A stretch of 64,000 bases of DNA from Otatea glauca (lineage: Eukaryota > Streptophyta > Magnoliopsida > Poales > Poaceae), in assembly GCA_036346275.1 (NCBI GenBank), contig CM070725.1, positions 20,264,216-20,328,215 on the forward strand. Direction: 5' to 3'. A program made the position numbers and the translations under genes. This document shows positions 23,000 through 33,748 of the stretch, piece after piece. How positions within the stretch are numbered: the first letter of the stretch is position 1; every line of letters starts with the position of its first letter. Under the pieces are notes generated by a model. That model worked only from the letters and a program-made list of their open reading frames with translations, was not told the DNA's origin and made no database searches.

Positions 23000-23300
23000 C
23001 ACTACTACAGAAAGGCTTATATTAGACGCCTCATCACAGACGGTTCCTCAAAATCGTTTGTGACGATGAATATCACTGATGGTTCTATATTGCAACCGTT
23101 AGTGACATCATCACAGACGATTTTTGTGATAATATCTTAGACAGTTTTATAAAAAACTGTCTATGATAGCAGGTATTATCACAGACGGTTTTAACCGTCT
23201 GTGATAAATCACTAACAATTTTATAATAAAACTGTCTAGGATACTATGTTTATCATTGACGGTTTTTTATAAAACCGTCTGTGATATCTCTCAGCGGTAT
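23000..23300 (+). repeat. Left terminal inverted repeat and subterminal repeats of the CACTA element
   Basis: Copies of a 'cacagacggtt..aaccgtctgtgat' unit occur in both orientations, able to form stem-loops. Transposase of CACTA elements binds such clustered short repeats. Confidence 0.85.
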
Positions 23301-24188
23301 ATAATACAAAGACCCGAGCCACTTGGTGTATGATGGGAACGTGGCCCGATCTTTCGATAGGTAGTATTAAATCAATTGGTGGAGAACTCGACGTTGACGA
23401 TCCGGCTTCCAATCAGAACTGATTCGAACCTTGCAATCGCCACACCATGGCTCCTATGGTTATCAACCACGCACAAACACGGTTGACCTTGCCAAGAAGG
23501 CTTATCCCTACATGCGAATTGAGAACACAAGCAAGAACGTAGAAGATGCAATCTGAAATTGCGAATAATATTAAGCACATGAGTTGGGGTTCCACAAACC
23601 GATGTACGACAAAAAAATGACAAAGTGTCTAGTTGTAATCTAAGCAAAACCCATCTATTCTAGCGACGGCTATTGAATATATATGAGGAGAAGGGCAAGG
23701 GAGGTGGTCAAGGGGTTAGCCGTGCAACCCTAGGTCGTACAAGGCCTTTGGGCCCAAGTGGAGGTGTCGCAGCACCTGGCAGTTTCTGTATATCATATAG
23801 TTTTGATGATTCCTGTCGATGCAGAAGGATTTTGACTATGAAACCACTTTCGTTGGAAAGCTCTCGTCGTGGGATTCTCTGTAGAGTCCAAGAACGCCTT
23901 AATCGGACTTCGTATGACCTAGATATGGTCATTTTATTGACGTGCTATCCTGAGACTCCGAACCGAATTTGGAGTCCGACTTGAGCTCGACTTTGAGTCC
24001 AAGTTGACTTGGACTTTGAGGGATGACGTCCAGGTAAGCTTATGATGCTTCTCCCATATTCCTAAGCAATAATACATCACAAGAATTTAGTAGCAACCCA
24101 TCCAAGAAAACATGAACAGCGAGAAACGAGTTCACTTGGTGGTTTAATTGTCACGCACGTACTCTTGTAATTGGTCCTTGTCGACTTT
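23301..24188 (-). repeat. Diverged CRM-like LTR fragment (part of H) inside the CACTA element
   Basis: No coding frame is convincing here. The order of short blocks (GGGCCCAAG, then GGTGTCGCAGCACCTGG, then a TTGGAAAG block) parallels the LTR of element F (about 40045-40175). This suggests the LTR of a related gypsy element. If so, it may be the LTR of fragment H, split by element G. The first ~80 bases may still be CACTA sequence. Confidence 0.45.
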
Positions 24189-24659
24189 TGTTGTTGGCAA
24201 TGAATTTATGGGGTAGGCGCTCGATCTCAAACTCGATGGTCACACAAGACAAGGGGTTTATACAGGTTCAGGCTCTCGCGAAGGAGATAATACCCTAATC
24301 CTGTGTGTTGGGATTATATTGATCTCTTGGATCTGGGGTTGCTCAAAGCACAATATGCTCTGGGCGATATGAGGTGTTCTATGCTCTATGGCTTGATTGC
24401 TCTATGCTTGGATGATCCGATCCCCCTGTTGTTGCCCGCCCTCTCCCATATATAGCGGGGGTGGGGCGGCTTACAGAGTCCTGATCAGTTTGGAGATTCC
24501 GATCAGTTACAAGATTCTAGTCAGTTAATAGGATAGAGTTTACATCTTTATCTACCATTAACGACTCGGATTACAACCTTATCTATCATATCTAAATATA
24601 AGTTCAACTTCCTTTAGGATATGTCCCCTTGCGCACGGCAGCGGGGCTTATATTCCACA
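24189..24659 (-). repeat. 3' LTR of element G (left copy)
   Basis: 471 bp with TGTTG...CCACA ends on the plus strand. A reverse TATATA is at 24449-24454. The adjoining purine tract on the minus strand (positions 24660-24672) supports this as the 3' LTR. Confidence 0.65.
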
Positions 24660-25586
24660 GTAGCCCCCGGGTCCTTTGCGATCGAGTTGCCTCCTTCCTG
24701 GTTGCAGCCCAACTGAGTCATGCTTCACGCCGAGTGCTTCGATTCTTGATGCGGCTTCCGACTAGCTTTCCTTCTGACCGAGTGCCCTATTGTAGGCAAA
24801 GAGATCGTGAAGGACTCAATAGAGCTCCACGCGTTAAACTTTCCGAGTGGTTCCTAGCCCCATTATTGGAATTCAGCGATCGGCTCATCTTGGGACATCT
24901 TGTATCCCAAACGATATCACGAAGTCAAAAGCGCTTTTCCCTTCGAGGCAAAATTCAGCGCCACTCCTTTAAATTCATTAAATCGCGAAGTTCTTGATGT
25001 CGTCATTGAAGCGTTGGCTCACACATCGCATCAAATTTAGTAGCCACGAAGTCATGTATATGCGAGAACTTAGGCAATGTAAAAACAATTCACTCGGATG
25101 TGATGTCTGACCGGTGTATATATAATTTTAGAGTTTTTCACACTTTTTCCTTATTGATTTTGAATTCATCCGAGTGGTTTGACTCTTTTTGTTTAAGCAC
25201 TCTGCCCGACTAGTCTAGCCCCCGAGCGTTGGGAGTCGGCTCATGGCTCTTTCGAGCACGTGTTTTGGGTGACTAAAGTTCGCTGTTCATGGGGTGAGCT
25301 TCACAATTTGGAGTTATCGCTTTTCGGATTCACTCGCAATCGTTAAGCAAAAGAAGAAAAATACAACTCAAAAAAGATGTGCGCATACGCACGCTATTAG
25401 GTGTAGCCCCCGACTTACTGCTTAGTTGTGGGTCAACTAAGTAGCAAGTTAGGAAAGTCAACAATTTTATTTATAATGACATAATTGAGTAAAAAGCGAC
25501 TTAGCTGCTTTATGCTCCATATGTTGCTGACGATCATGCCATCTTTGCTCGTGGCGCAAGCATAGGCTTGTAGATGAGCTGTAGGC

Positions 25587-26085
25587 GGCACTCGGGGCAT
25601 AGGCGTAGGCTTGTAGATGAGCTGTAGGCAGCGCTCGGGGCGCAGGCGTGGCTCGTGGCCGTGCCGAAAGTGGCGCTCGGGGCGCAGGCGTGGCTCGTGG
25701 TCGTGCCGAAAGTGGCGCTTGAAGCGCGGCGTGGCTCATGGCCGTGCGAAAGTGGCGCTTCGAAGCGCGGCGTAGGCTCGTGGCCGTCGAAGGTGGCGCT
25801 TCGAAGCGCGGCGTGGCTCGTGGCCGTCCGAAAGTGGCGCTCAGGCGCGGCGTGGCTCGTGGCCGTCTTGAAAGTAGCGCTTCGGGCGCAAGCGTGGCTC
25901 GTGGCCGTCGCGAAAGTGGCGCTCGAAGCGCGGCGTAGGCTTCGTGGCCGGCGAAGGTGGCGCTTCGGCGCGGCGTGGCTCATGGCGTCGTGCGAAGGTG
26001 GCGCTCGAAGCGCGGCGTGGCTCTGGCCATGCCAAAGGTAGCGCTTCGAAGCGCGGCGTGGCTCATGGCGTCGCGGCCGTGTGGG
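25587..26085. repeat. GC-rich tandem array, about 12-13 copies of a ~41-bp unit
   Basis: Units begin with GGCGCTC or GGCGCTTC, continue with GCGGCGTGGCTCGTGG and end with CCGNNNGAAAGT. Copy length varies from about 39 to 43 bp by small indels. The first units (from 25587) are the most diverged. Because the unit length is not a multiple of three, the long ORFs seen on both strands here are by-products of low stop density. Confidence 0.85.
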
Positions 26086-26470
26086 AGCGCAAGTCGCTTC
26101 ACTGCCGGCTTTCTGATTTCGCTAAGTGCGCCGCCGTCACGGGGCCTTGATCAGGCCACGATCGGGGCCGTCGGGCTATCCGATGCAATCTTGAGTCGGT
26201 TTATCGAAGCGTCTTGGAAGCGGCGGCGTTACGCATTGGCGTCGCGGAAGCGGCGATCTCCCAACTGGATTGCGGGAGGTCCTCGCGGACATTGCGGCCG
26301 CGAGATCGAAGCGATCGCACCTGCACCTCCTTGCCCTTACGAAGACGATCTTCCCCCGCAGCTTCCTGTTCTTCTTGTTGCCGTTGGAGACCGGTCTTCT
26401 GCCTTCTATCGCGAAGATGCCACGAAGATCGCAGCAATTCCTCGCGACGCCGACTGGTTTGCCGGCCAAG

Positions 26471-26626
26471 TCAAAGTGACATACGAGATGGGTTGCTTTG
26501 ATCTTTACGGATCGGATCGGTTTTGGGCGAACAGACAAGCTCTCCGCGCGCATCTGCGGCGAAGTCCGGTTTCAGCGGAAGGCTGGCCGGAGATGAAGGT
26601 GGCGGCGAATCCACCGATTGCGCCAT
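26471..26626 (-). pseudogene. Possible gag start of element G
   Basis: A 51-residue minus-strand frame (MAQSVDSPPPSSPASLP ...) starts about 30 bases after the primer site. Its Pro/Ser-rich beginning is common at the N-terminus of gypsy Gag proteins. It stops early, and nothing recognisable follows. A chance ORF cannot be ruled out. Confidence 0.3.
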
Positions 26627-26681
26627 CAGTGCGTAGGAAAAGATTATAGCGCTTCCCCTACAGCGCGCCAGCCGCCGACTT

Positions 26682-27133
26682 TGTAGTCGGCAATGAATTT
26701 ATGGGATAGGCGCTCGATCTCAAACTCGATGATCACACAAGACAAGGGGTTTATCTGAGTTCGGGCTCTCGCGGAGAGATAATACCCTAATCTGTGTCTT
26801 TGGGATTATATGGATCTCTTGGATGCAGGGTTGCTCAAAGCACAATATGCTCAGGCGATATGAGGTGTTCTATGCTCTATGGATTGATTGCTCTATGCTT
26901 GGATGATCCGATCCCCTGTTGTTGCCGCCCTCTCCCTTATATAGCGAGGGTGGGGGGCTTCTGAGTCTGATCGGTTTGCGATTCGATCGGTTTCAAGATT
27001 CTAGTCAGTTAATAGGATAGAGTTTACATCTTTATCTACCCTATTAACGACTCGGATTACAACCGTATCTATCATATCTAAATATAAGTTCAACTTCCTT
27101 TAGGATATGTCCCCTTGCGCACGGCAGCGGGGC
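26682..27133 (-). repeat. 5' LTR of element G (right copy, truncated)
   Basis: About 452 bp, matching the left copy with many single-base gaps. It stops at GCAGCGGGGC, whereas the left copy continues 'ttatattccaca'. The primer site lies at about 26655-26671 on its left side, so this is the 5' LTR of a minus-strand element. Confidence 0.65.
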
Positions 27134-29220
27134 CTGACGTGGGGAGTATCTTCTGTGCCTCCCTCTTGGGCTTGTCGTGTTGCACGTATCCGAAGGAGTG
27201 ATGTCCTCATCATCCTCCCTCTCTTGAATTGGAGTCGTTCTCGACTCAAACTCATCTTCTTCTCCCAAGTATGGCTTCAAATCTGAAATGATAAATGTGG
27301 GACTAACCCCAAAATCTGCAAGTAGATCCAATTTGTATGCATTGTCATTGATTTTCTCAATTATTTAAATAGACCATCAACTCTAGGCATCAACTTTGAT
27401 TTTCTTAATTCTGGAAACCTATCCTTTCTCAAATGTAACCAAACCAAATCACCCGGTTCAAATTTTATTTATGTCCTACATTTATTTCCAGCAATCCTAT
27501 ACTTATCAGTCATGCGCTCTATATTATCTTTAGTTGTTTCATGCAACTTAACAATAATTTCAGCATGTTTCTTAGCATCCAAATTAAGCTCTTCAGAAGT
27601 GGGCAAATGTAGTAAATCAATAGGAGCACGGGGATTAAAGCCATACACTACCTGAAACGGACTTACCTTGGTGGTGGAGTGTTTTGACCTATTGTAAGCA
27701 AACTCAATATGTGGTAAACACTCTTCCCACATCTTCAAATTCTTCTTTAAAACAGCCCACAACATGGTGGATAATGTGCGGTCAACGTCCTCTATTTGTC
27801 CATCAGTTTGGGGATGACGTGTAGTAGAAAACAGCAGCTTCGTCCCCAATTTGTTCCATAGTGATCTCCAAAAGTGACTCAAAAACTTTGCATCACGATT
27901 CGAGACAACAGTATTAGGCACTCCATGTAGGCGAACGATTTCCCTGAAAAACAAATCAGCTATGTTTGTAGCATCATCGCTCTTGTGACAAGGTATAAAA
28001 TGTGCCATTTTAGAAAAACGATCAACAACTACAAATATGCTATCCCTTCCCCTCTTTGTCCTAGGCAACCCTAAAATAAAATCCATAGAAATATCCTCCC
28101 AAGGTATACTAGGAATAGGAAGAGGCATGTAAAGACCATGTGGATTTAAGCGAGACATAACTTTATTGCAAGTAGTGCAGCATGACACGTAGCGCTCGAC
28201 ATCGCGTCTCATCTTTGGCCAAAAGAAGTGGGCAGCCAGCACATCTCCAGTCATCTTTGCTCCAAAATATGCCATCTAACCTCCTCCATGTGCCTCCTGC
28301 AACAACAAAATACGAACAGAACTAGCTGGAATGCATAGCTTGTTAGCACGATAAAGCTTCTCACCTGTGTGACAGTCTCACAGGTTGGCTAGCTCTTTAT
28401 GGATTCAATTTTTGCTCCATCCATCTCTATTCCGTGTGGAGTAACAACATAACCAAGAAACGAAACTCGATCCATGCAAAAGGTGCACTTTTTGAGGTTA
28501 CCATACAAATGTGCATCTCTCAAAACTTTAAAAACAGCATGTAGATGATCAAAGTATAGTTCATGTGACTTGCTGTAAATCAAGATATCATCAAAATAAA
28601 CTACAACAAACCTTCCAATGAAAGCACGTAAAACTTCGTTCAACAATCGCATGAAAGTACTAGGTGCATTAGTTAACCCAAAAGGCGTCACTAACCACTC
28701 ATACAAGCCAAACTTAGTTTTAAATGCAGTCTTCCATTAATCTCTAATTTTCATTCTAATATGGTGGTATCCACTTCGCAAGTCAATTTTAGTGAAAATT
28801 ATAGAACCACTCAACTCATTAAGCATGTCATCTAGCCTAAGGATAGGATGACGATATCTTATGGTAATATTATTGATGGCTCTACAATCAACACACATAC
28901 GCCAATTACCGTCTTTCTTAGGAACCAAGATAACGGGAACAGCACAAGGACTAAGGCTTTCTTGTATGTACCCACGGTCCAAAAGGTCTTGGACTTGTCA
29001 CTTAATTTCCTTAGTCTCCTCCGGGTTGGTCCTATATGCAGCACGGTTTGGCAAGGTTGCTCCCGGGATAAAATCAATTTGATGCTCAATCCCTCGAATA
29101 GGTGGTAATCCTGGGGGTATCTCAGTTGGAAAGACATCCATGTACTCCTGCAAAAGGTTAGAAACAGAAGGAGGCAAAGAGCTAGATATATCTCAAGTGA
29201 AACTAAAGCTTCTTTGCATA
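27134..29220 (-). pseudogene. Fragment H: CRM-like gypsy pol lacking RNase H
   Basis: Minus-strand reverse transcriptase (28389-28982, with KIDLRSGYHHIRMK, WLVTPFGLTNAPSTFM and the catalytic YFDDILIYSKS) is joined directly to integrase (27469-28275, with CTTCNKVMSRL, MDFILGLPRTKRG, DRFSKMAHFIPCHK and SPFQVVYGFNPRAP). The RT thumb/connection and RNase H, normally several hundred residues, are missing at about 28275-28390. The C-terminus (27044-27331) reads ISDLKPYLGEEDEFE and then RTTPIQE, near a purine tract and an LTR end (CCTCATCA at about 27205). The same C-terminal peptide occurs in element F. Several stops and frameshifts are present. Confidence 0.8.
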
Positions 29221-29710
29221 TCAAAGAATAGCATTTTAGGGTTTTGGGATCTATTTTTTATTTGGCTGCGGCTGTGAGGTGATTTGATAAAAGAAGACCG
29301 TTGATTTTGAAGGGTGATTGAGGATCCATTTGATTTTGGTGATCTAAGGTTAGTAATGGTGTCTAATTGCAGTATATTCAAGATCTAGCTTGGTAAGGAC
29401 ATAATTTGATGATTTTTTAGATATAGCTTGTAGATCCATGTGTTCTTTTCTATATAAGGGTAGTAATGTGTTTTAATTGCATTATATTGATGATCTAGCT
29501 TGGTAAGGAGAGAATTTGAAGAGATTGTATATTCATGATCTAGCTTGGTAATGGGTTTTAATTGCTTATGGAGGGCCTACTAGCAAGGACAGGGCAAAGT
29601 TGAAGCACGATTTTAGGTTTTTGGTATCCTCTATACACAATAATCCTATATAAACTATGTAATAATGACTCTGAGACTAACCAATTCTATATTTGCAATG
29701 CCACCAACAG
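29221..29710 (+). other. CACTA interior without a recognised gene, with a repeated motif
   Basis: AT-rich noncoding sequence. The motif GATCTAGCTTGGTAA occurs three times (about 29382, 29491 and 29535) in similar surroundings. The segment probably belongs to the CACTA element and may include an intron before the protease exon, as a CAG precedes 29711. Confidence 0.5.
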
Positions 29711-29899
29711 GGAAAGGGAAATAACCGTTGTGGATTTTACGTTTGCCACAACATGAAACTCCTCGTCACTAAGAAAACGCCCAATTAGGCAACAACTGCA
29801 TTGGAAGAGGCCGATATGGAGCGAATTCGAGGGCAGCTTTGTGCCTTCTTACTCAGTCAAGTCTTAAATAAAAAAGGCGAGTTCCACACCGCCTTATAA
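29711..29899 (+). pseudogene. C-terminal exon of a Ulp1-type (C48) cysteine protease, CACTA-borne
   Basis: A 62-residue frame follows an AG acceptor-like site. It has NRCGFYVCHNMKLL, matching the region around the catalytic Cys of Ulp1 proteases carried by grass CACTA elements, and the typical end MERIRGQLCAFLL ... KKGEFH. The Cys is present. One in-frame TAG (codon 26) interrupts it, and the His/Asp part of the catalytic triad lies upstream and was not found. Ulp1 proteases remove SUMO-like tags. Why CACTA elements capture them is unknown. Confidence 0.75.
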
Positions 29900-30239
29900 C
29901 TTCAGGAGTTGTATTTTTTCTAAATTACTATTTGGGTTAATTGTCAAACTTGTGCTGTGGATTTGTGAATTGTAGTTGTGCATTCAATTAATTGGTTAAC
30001 GGTATTGATTTTTATTTGGTTAATATATCTGAGTTCATTTCTGAAAGAGATGTACCGTGCAATATTAATCTATACATAATCTGCTTCGCCCTGTGATGCA
30101 ATCTGAATTGATTGCAGAAATGGATGTAATGTCTGTAATCTGAAATGGATGTAATGTGAGTTTAGTTATTTTGTAATCTGATTTTTCTAGAGGGTGTGGC
30201 TAGCATTTCCTGAGGCTAGCCAATAAATAGAAAAATGGT

Positions 30240-30552
30240 TATCTGTGGGATGTCTTATCACAAATGGTTTTTAATTAAAAACCGTCTGTGATGTATGATG
30301 TAGAGACGGTTTCAAGATAAAATTGTCTGTGATATCATAACATCACAGACGGTTCTAAATAAAAATCATATGTGATGTTTCATATCACAGATGGTTTTTG
30401 TTTGAAACCATCTGTTATATAAGATATCACATACGGTTTAGAAACCGTCTGTGATATTCCGTAACATCACTGACACATGGTTATAGACGGTTCGGGAAAC
30501 CGTCTATGATGACAGTTCCGAACCGTCTGTGATGACTATTTCTGTAGTAGTG
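30240..30552 (-). repeat. Right subterminal repeats and terminal inverted repeat of the CACTA element
   Basis: About a dozen copies of the ATCACAGACGGTT unit in both orientations, then the inverted terminal repeat at 30539-30552. Some units are decayed (for example 'acatacggtt'). Confidence 0.85.
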
Positions 30553-30588
30553 GCACCTTGCTACTTTTCTTATGATCATTGGTGCTTA
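30553..30588 (+). repeat. Element B: internal fragment 2
   Basis: 36 bases between the CACTA element and the solo LTR. The last five (gctta, 30584-30588) are the target duplication of the solo LTR. It joins 22999 on the left and 31967 on the right to rebuild the B tail. Confidence 0.65.
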
Positions 30589-31961
30589 TGGTGGGGAACG
30601 GGTAGGTTACTCTAGCGTAAAATCAAAATTTTTCTACTGCGTAACTAAAGAACTACTGCAAGTTATAGATCACATAATTACCACTAGACGCGCTGACCTG
30701 TAGCGGAAGTAGAGTCGATGTACCGGGATGGTGCAGATGTAGTCGTACTAGCCTCGCGCCTCCTCCAATATCTCCTTGTGACCGACGCAGATTGTGGATC
30801 GTCCTAGCATTGAAGCTTCGCAGCAACGCTTCCAAGGTATCCACATGTACGGTGTAGGAACACCACGCGCCAAAGTGCTAGCGCCGACTGCGCGGTTCTG
30901 GGCGGAGGAGGGGTGGCGGCTAGGGTTTGGGAATTCCATCTTCCTATTGTGACCCTATAGGTTCACGTATACCTTGACATGGCCCCATAATGGGCTCTAA
31001 ATTAGAGGCCCATTAGGAACTTAAAACCCATCAGAATTTGGATCACCATCCGAATTAAGTCTGAACCCTTTAAGCATGTGATCCTATAGGTTCACGTATA
31101 CCTTGACATGGCCCGAGTACTCTTACTTGACCATTAATCGGTAGCGGTCCCTAGCAGGACGTGCTGAATCCCAATTATATGTAAAGATCACATCGGATGA
31201 ACCTAAATAATGTTTAGTTATATGCATTTCCCTTTGCCTCAAGATATCAGTCAAACTCAAGGCGAGTACATGCCATCCTTGTTCAGATATCTCGACCACT
31301 CTTTCTCGATCATGTGACTCGGAATCCCCAACTATGGTTATCTTTTTAACCGCGAGTAGCATGGCCATACATTTTCGAAATCCGACCACCCGAGAGGCTT
31401 AGAGATATCTCTCCTGTTGAATGGAGGGGCAAATCCCATCTTAATCGACCATGCTTCGCAGCATGCTTCATGACAAACCCGAAAGCTACCTTTATAACTA
31501 CCCAGTTATGGAGTAGCGTTTGTCAACCCCTAAGTAAGTCATTACACATCTCGAGTACATGCGCCAACCTCAAGTCTAAGGATATAGCATACACATTATA
31601 TATGAGACAAACTGATGACAAGAAGATTACAACGTTCTCGCAGTGTCTCAAGGTGGGTCGATCCAACTCTATGTTCTCTAACATGTGTCCATATTATTGG
31701 TTTGATATCTCCATATCTATGACCCGTGAAACATGGTCATCAACCAATACATATGCTAGTCTATTCATATGTGTCCTCATATGTTTATCGACTAGGGATC
31801 ACTTTAGAATAATCATCACAAAATCATATATAGAGTTTCACAAACAAGTCACATACTTGCTAATAAATAATAATAACAATATTCAAGGAATAAAATAATT
31901 AATCATGACCATAAGGAAATATAATTATCTCTATGATTGCCTCTGGGGCATATCTCCAACA
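30589..31961 (-). repeat. Solo LTR, BARE/Angela-like copia
   Basis: 1373 bp. On the minus strand it starts TGTTGGAGATATGCCCCAG followed by AGGCAAT, very close to the well-known start of BARE-1/WIS/Angela LTRs in Triticeae and related grasses. It is flanked by the perfect 5-bp duplication gctta (30584-30588 and 31962-31966), with no internal region, so it is a solo LTR made by recombination. ORFs inside it look like chance frames. Confidence 0.9.
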
Positions 31962-31966
31962 GCTTA

Positions 31967-33211
31967 GTCATGTCTAATTCCATATTCCTTCATCGTGCTA
32001 AGCTTACTAACAATTAAAATTTGAATTTTAATGAAAAGTTGATGAAACTTGTAACCTTTACTTGCTATATTTCCTTACTACGTGCATATGCCATGTTTTG
32101 AGAAATCTTGGATTTCTACTAGAGTCCCTAGAGCTGCTTGGGTGTAGCTAGCTTATTGTATACTTGAATCCTTCAATTGCTCATGAATCTAAGTGCTAAA
32201 AACGATCTAATACTGACTTGTCTGTGCTAAGATTGATCTCAATACTTTACATTCACGAGACTGCTTCCTATTGCACTTGGGATATACTTGGAATGTATCG
32301 TGTATGACCAAGACCATTATCTTAAGAGTCCATCTTGAGATGGTTGACTATGGCATGAGTCAATCAAAAATTAAGAAATACAAATAAAAAAATGAGGAAG
32401 AGGGTGAAGGATAGGAGGCCTTTATCGATGGTTGCCAGTCAAGGATGTGCTTTGCTAGGATAAGCCCTCAAAACCTCTTTGTGTGTGTTAAAATTTAAAT
32501 TTTGCTTTCACAAAAGATGATTGAGAATGAAGGCTCTCTTATGCCATTGTAGCTCCCCAAAGTGTTGACTAGGTTGAACTCTAGGTTTTCCATTTGCTTC
32601 ATGGCATGGCTTTGCTTATAGTTTGGAGATTATGCTAAGTGTTGTTCTTGCTGAAATTATGCAAAACCAATATGATTTTATTATTGCTTGCTAGCAAGGA
32701 TGTTGACATATGCAATTGGACATGACTTAGTTTAGCATAATCTAAACTTGAGTAACTTGGTGTCATACTTTACTCTTTATGGTCATTTGGATAATCTTCA
32801 AAGCTCTTCTAGGTTGCATCTCACGCATATATGTTTCTTATTTTGATGCTTGTATTGCCAAAAGGGGGAGAAATATGAAAAAGGTATCGTCGGGAGTAAT
32901 GAATTAAAAGAAATGTGGATAGGCATTTTTTATCTTGCATCTCACGGTCATGTTGAAAAATTGTTGTTTTCTTTGGATCATGAGCAAAGTTGAGTTTTTG
33001 TGATATTTTTCTTGGTTTTTAAAGTGTTTGTGGAAAATTGTTCTTTCCTTTTGCTTACTCTAAATTTTTATCTTGCGAACTTGGTCATGATATTTGCTTT
33101 CTCTTGCATTGGGACCAAGTGAGGCTCTTGCAACTAAAATTGTATTTACTTCAAAACAAACTCAATTTGATGCCTTTTCGATGTTTGTCAATATACTCAT
33201 CAAGGGGAGAT
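31967..33211 (+). repeat. Element B: 3' noncoding tail (copia)
   Basis: Colinear with about 19280-20481 of element A, including the 'attgcacttggga', 'ctaggttttccatttg' and 'tgccaaaagggggagaaa' blocks. It ends in a polypurine tract, AAGGGGAGAT, at about 33203. No coding frame is visible. It is more diverged from A than A's two LTRs are from each other, which fits B as an older or different subfamily. Confidence 0.8.
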
Positions 33212-33748
33212 TGTGATATCATGTGGAGGTCAACCCATAGATCTGTGATGAGCATTTGACATTGTTAGGCTTGTGTCAATTTTTGTGAGTTTGTTTTGGT
33301 TTGGAAAATTGAATTTTCAATTTTGAGTTGCGGTTGGCCTTCCTAGTGAGCTTGAGCGATGCATTTAATTGGGAACTCATATTGGTATTAATTATATGCA
33401 TGTTGCATATTATGTTGAGCAATGCTATGTGATGTTTTGCTTGCCTGTGATAGTTGTAGGACTTCGGAGCTAGGTCATGGTGAGGTGGAGGAGACTGCGG
33501 CTAGGCTAAGAGAGCTGAGGTTCAGACGGTCAAGGTGACGCCAGAAGATGACTAAGGTCGGGGAGTTACTATAAGCCGAGATGACAAGTGGATGGATGAG
33601 ATACCAACTTGAGCCATACTCAAGTGAAGGAGGCTCGTTGGATCAAGGGTTCATGGGTGGATTACTAGTTAAGTTAGTGGTAAAAGGTTAGAACCCGCTA
33701 TATTGTTGGGTTGCGGGTTAGCCCATGTATGAGTGAGGGAGTTATCGA
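33212..33748 (+). repeat. Element B: 3' LTR, truncated
   Basis: Starts TGTGATATCATGTGGAGG and follows the LTR A pattern (the 'gatgagcatttgac', 'gctaggtcatggtgagg' and 'aggttcagacggtca' blocks). Similarity fades at about 33740, where different sequence begins. The rest of the LTR is missing or displaced. Confidence 0.7.

Larger units (their letters stand above)
24189..27133 (-). mobile_element. Element G: small non-autonomous gypsy-type LTR element
   Basis: Direct repeats 24189-24659 and 26682-27133 match along most of their length, including a 'tcaaactcgatg.tcacacaagacaaggggttt' block. On the minus strand they have a TATATA box before the transcribed part. Left of the right-hand copy the minus strand reads TGGCGCGCTGTAGGGG, the common grass gypsy primer-site type. 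A purine-rich GGGGGCTAC abuts the other LTR. The interior (2 kb) has only a short possible gag start and a tandem array. The right LTR lacks its last ~12 bp, and no target duplication is seen. Confidence 0.7.
23000..30552 (+). mobile_element. CACTA (En/Spm) transposon carrying other element fragments
   Basis: Both ends have the 14-bp terminal inverted repeat CACTACTACAGAAA (23000-23013, and inverted at 30539-30552). Each end has a dense set of subterminal repeats built on CACAGACGG/CCGTCTGTG, the binding-site layout of CACTA elements. A Ulp1-type protease remnant lies near the right end at 29711. No transposase was recognised. The interior is mostly foreign: a CRM-like gypsy fragment and a small non-autonomous LTR element. 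A matching 3-bp target duplication is not seen (left flank atg, right flank gca). The plus strand is assigned from the protease remnant. Confidence 0.88.

Noticed and set aside
23030..23300. CRISPR-like array
   Set aside because: The short palindromic repeats are irregular, without uniform spacers, next to CACTA terminal repeats, in a plant genome.
25534..26649. Long ORFs over the 41-bp array and the following GC-rich stretch
   Set aside because: The unit length is not a multiple of three and stops are simply rare in GC-rich repeats. No domain is recognisable.
31470..31898. 142-residue ORF inside the BARE/Angela-like solo LTR
   Set aside because: It lies inside an LTR with TG/CA ends and a perfect target duplication. 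The translation shows no domain.
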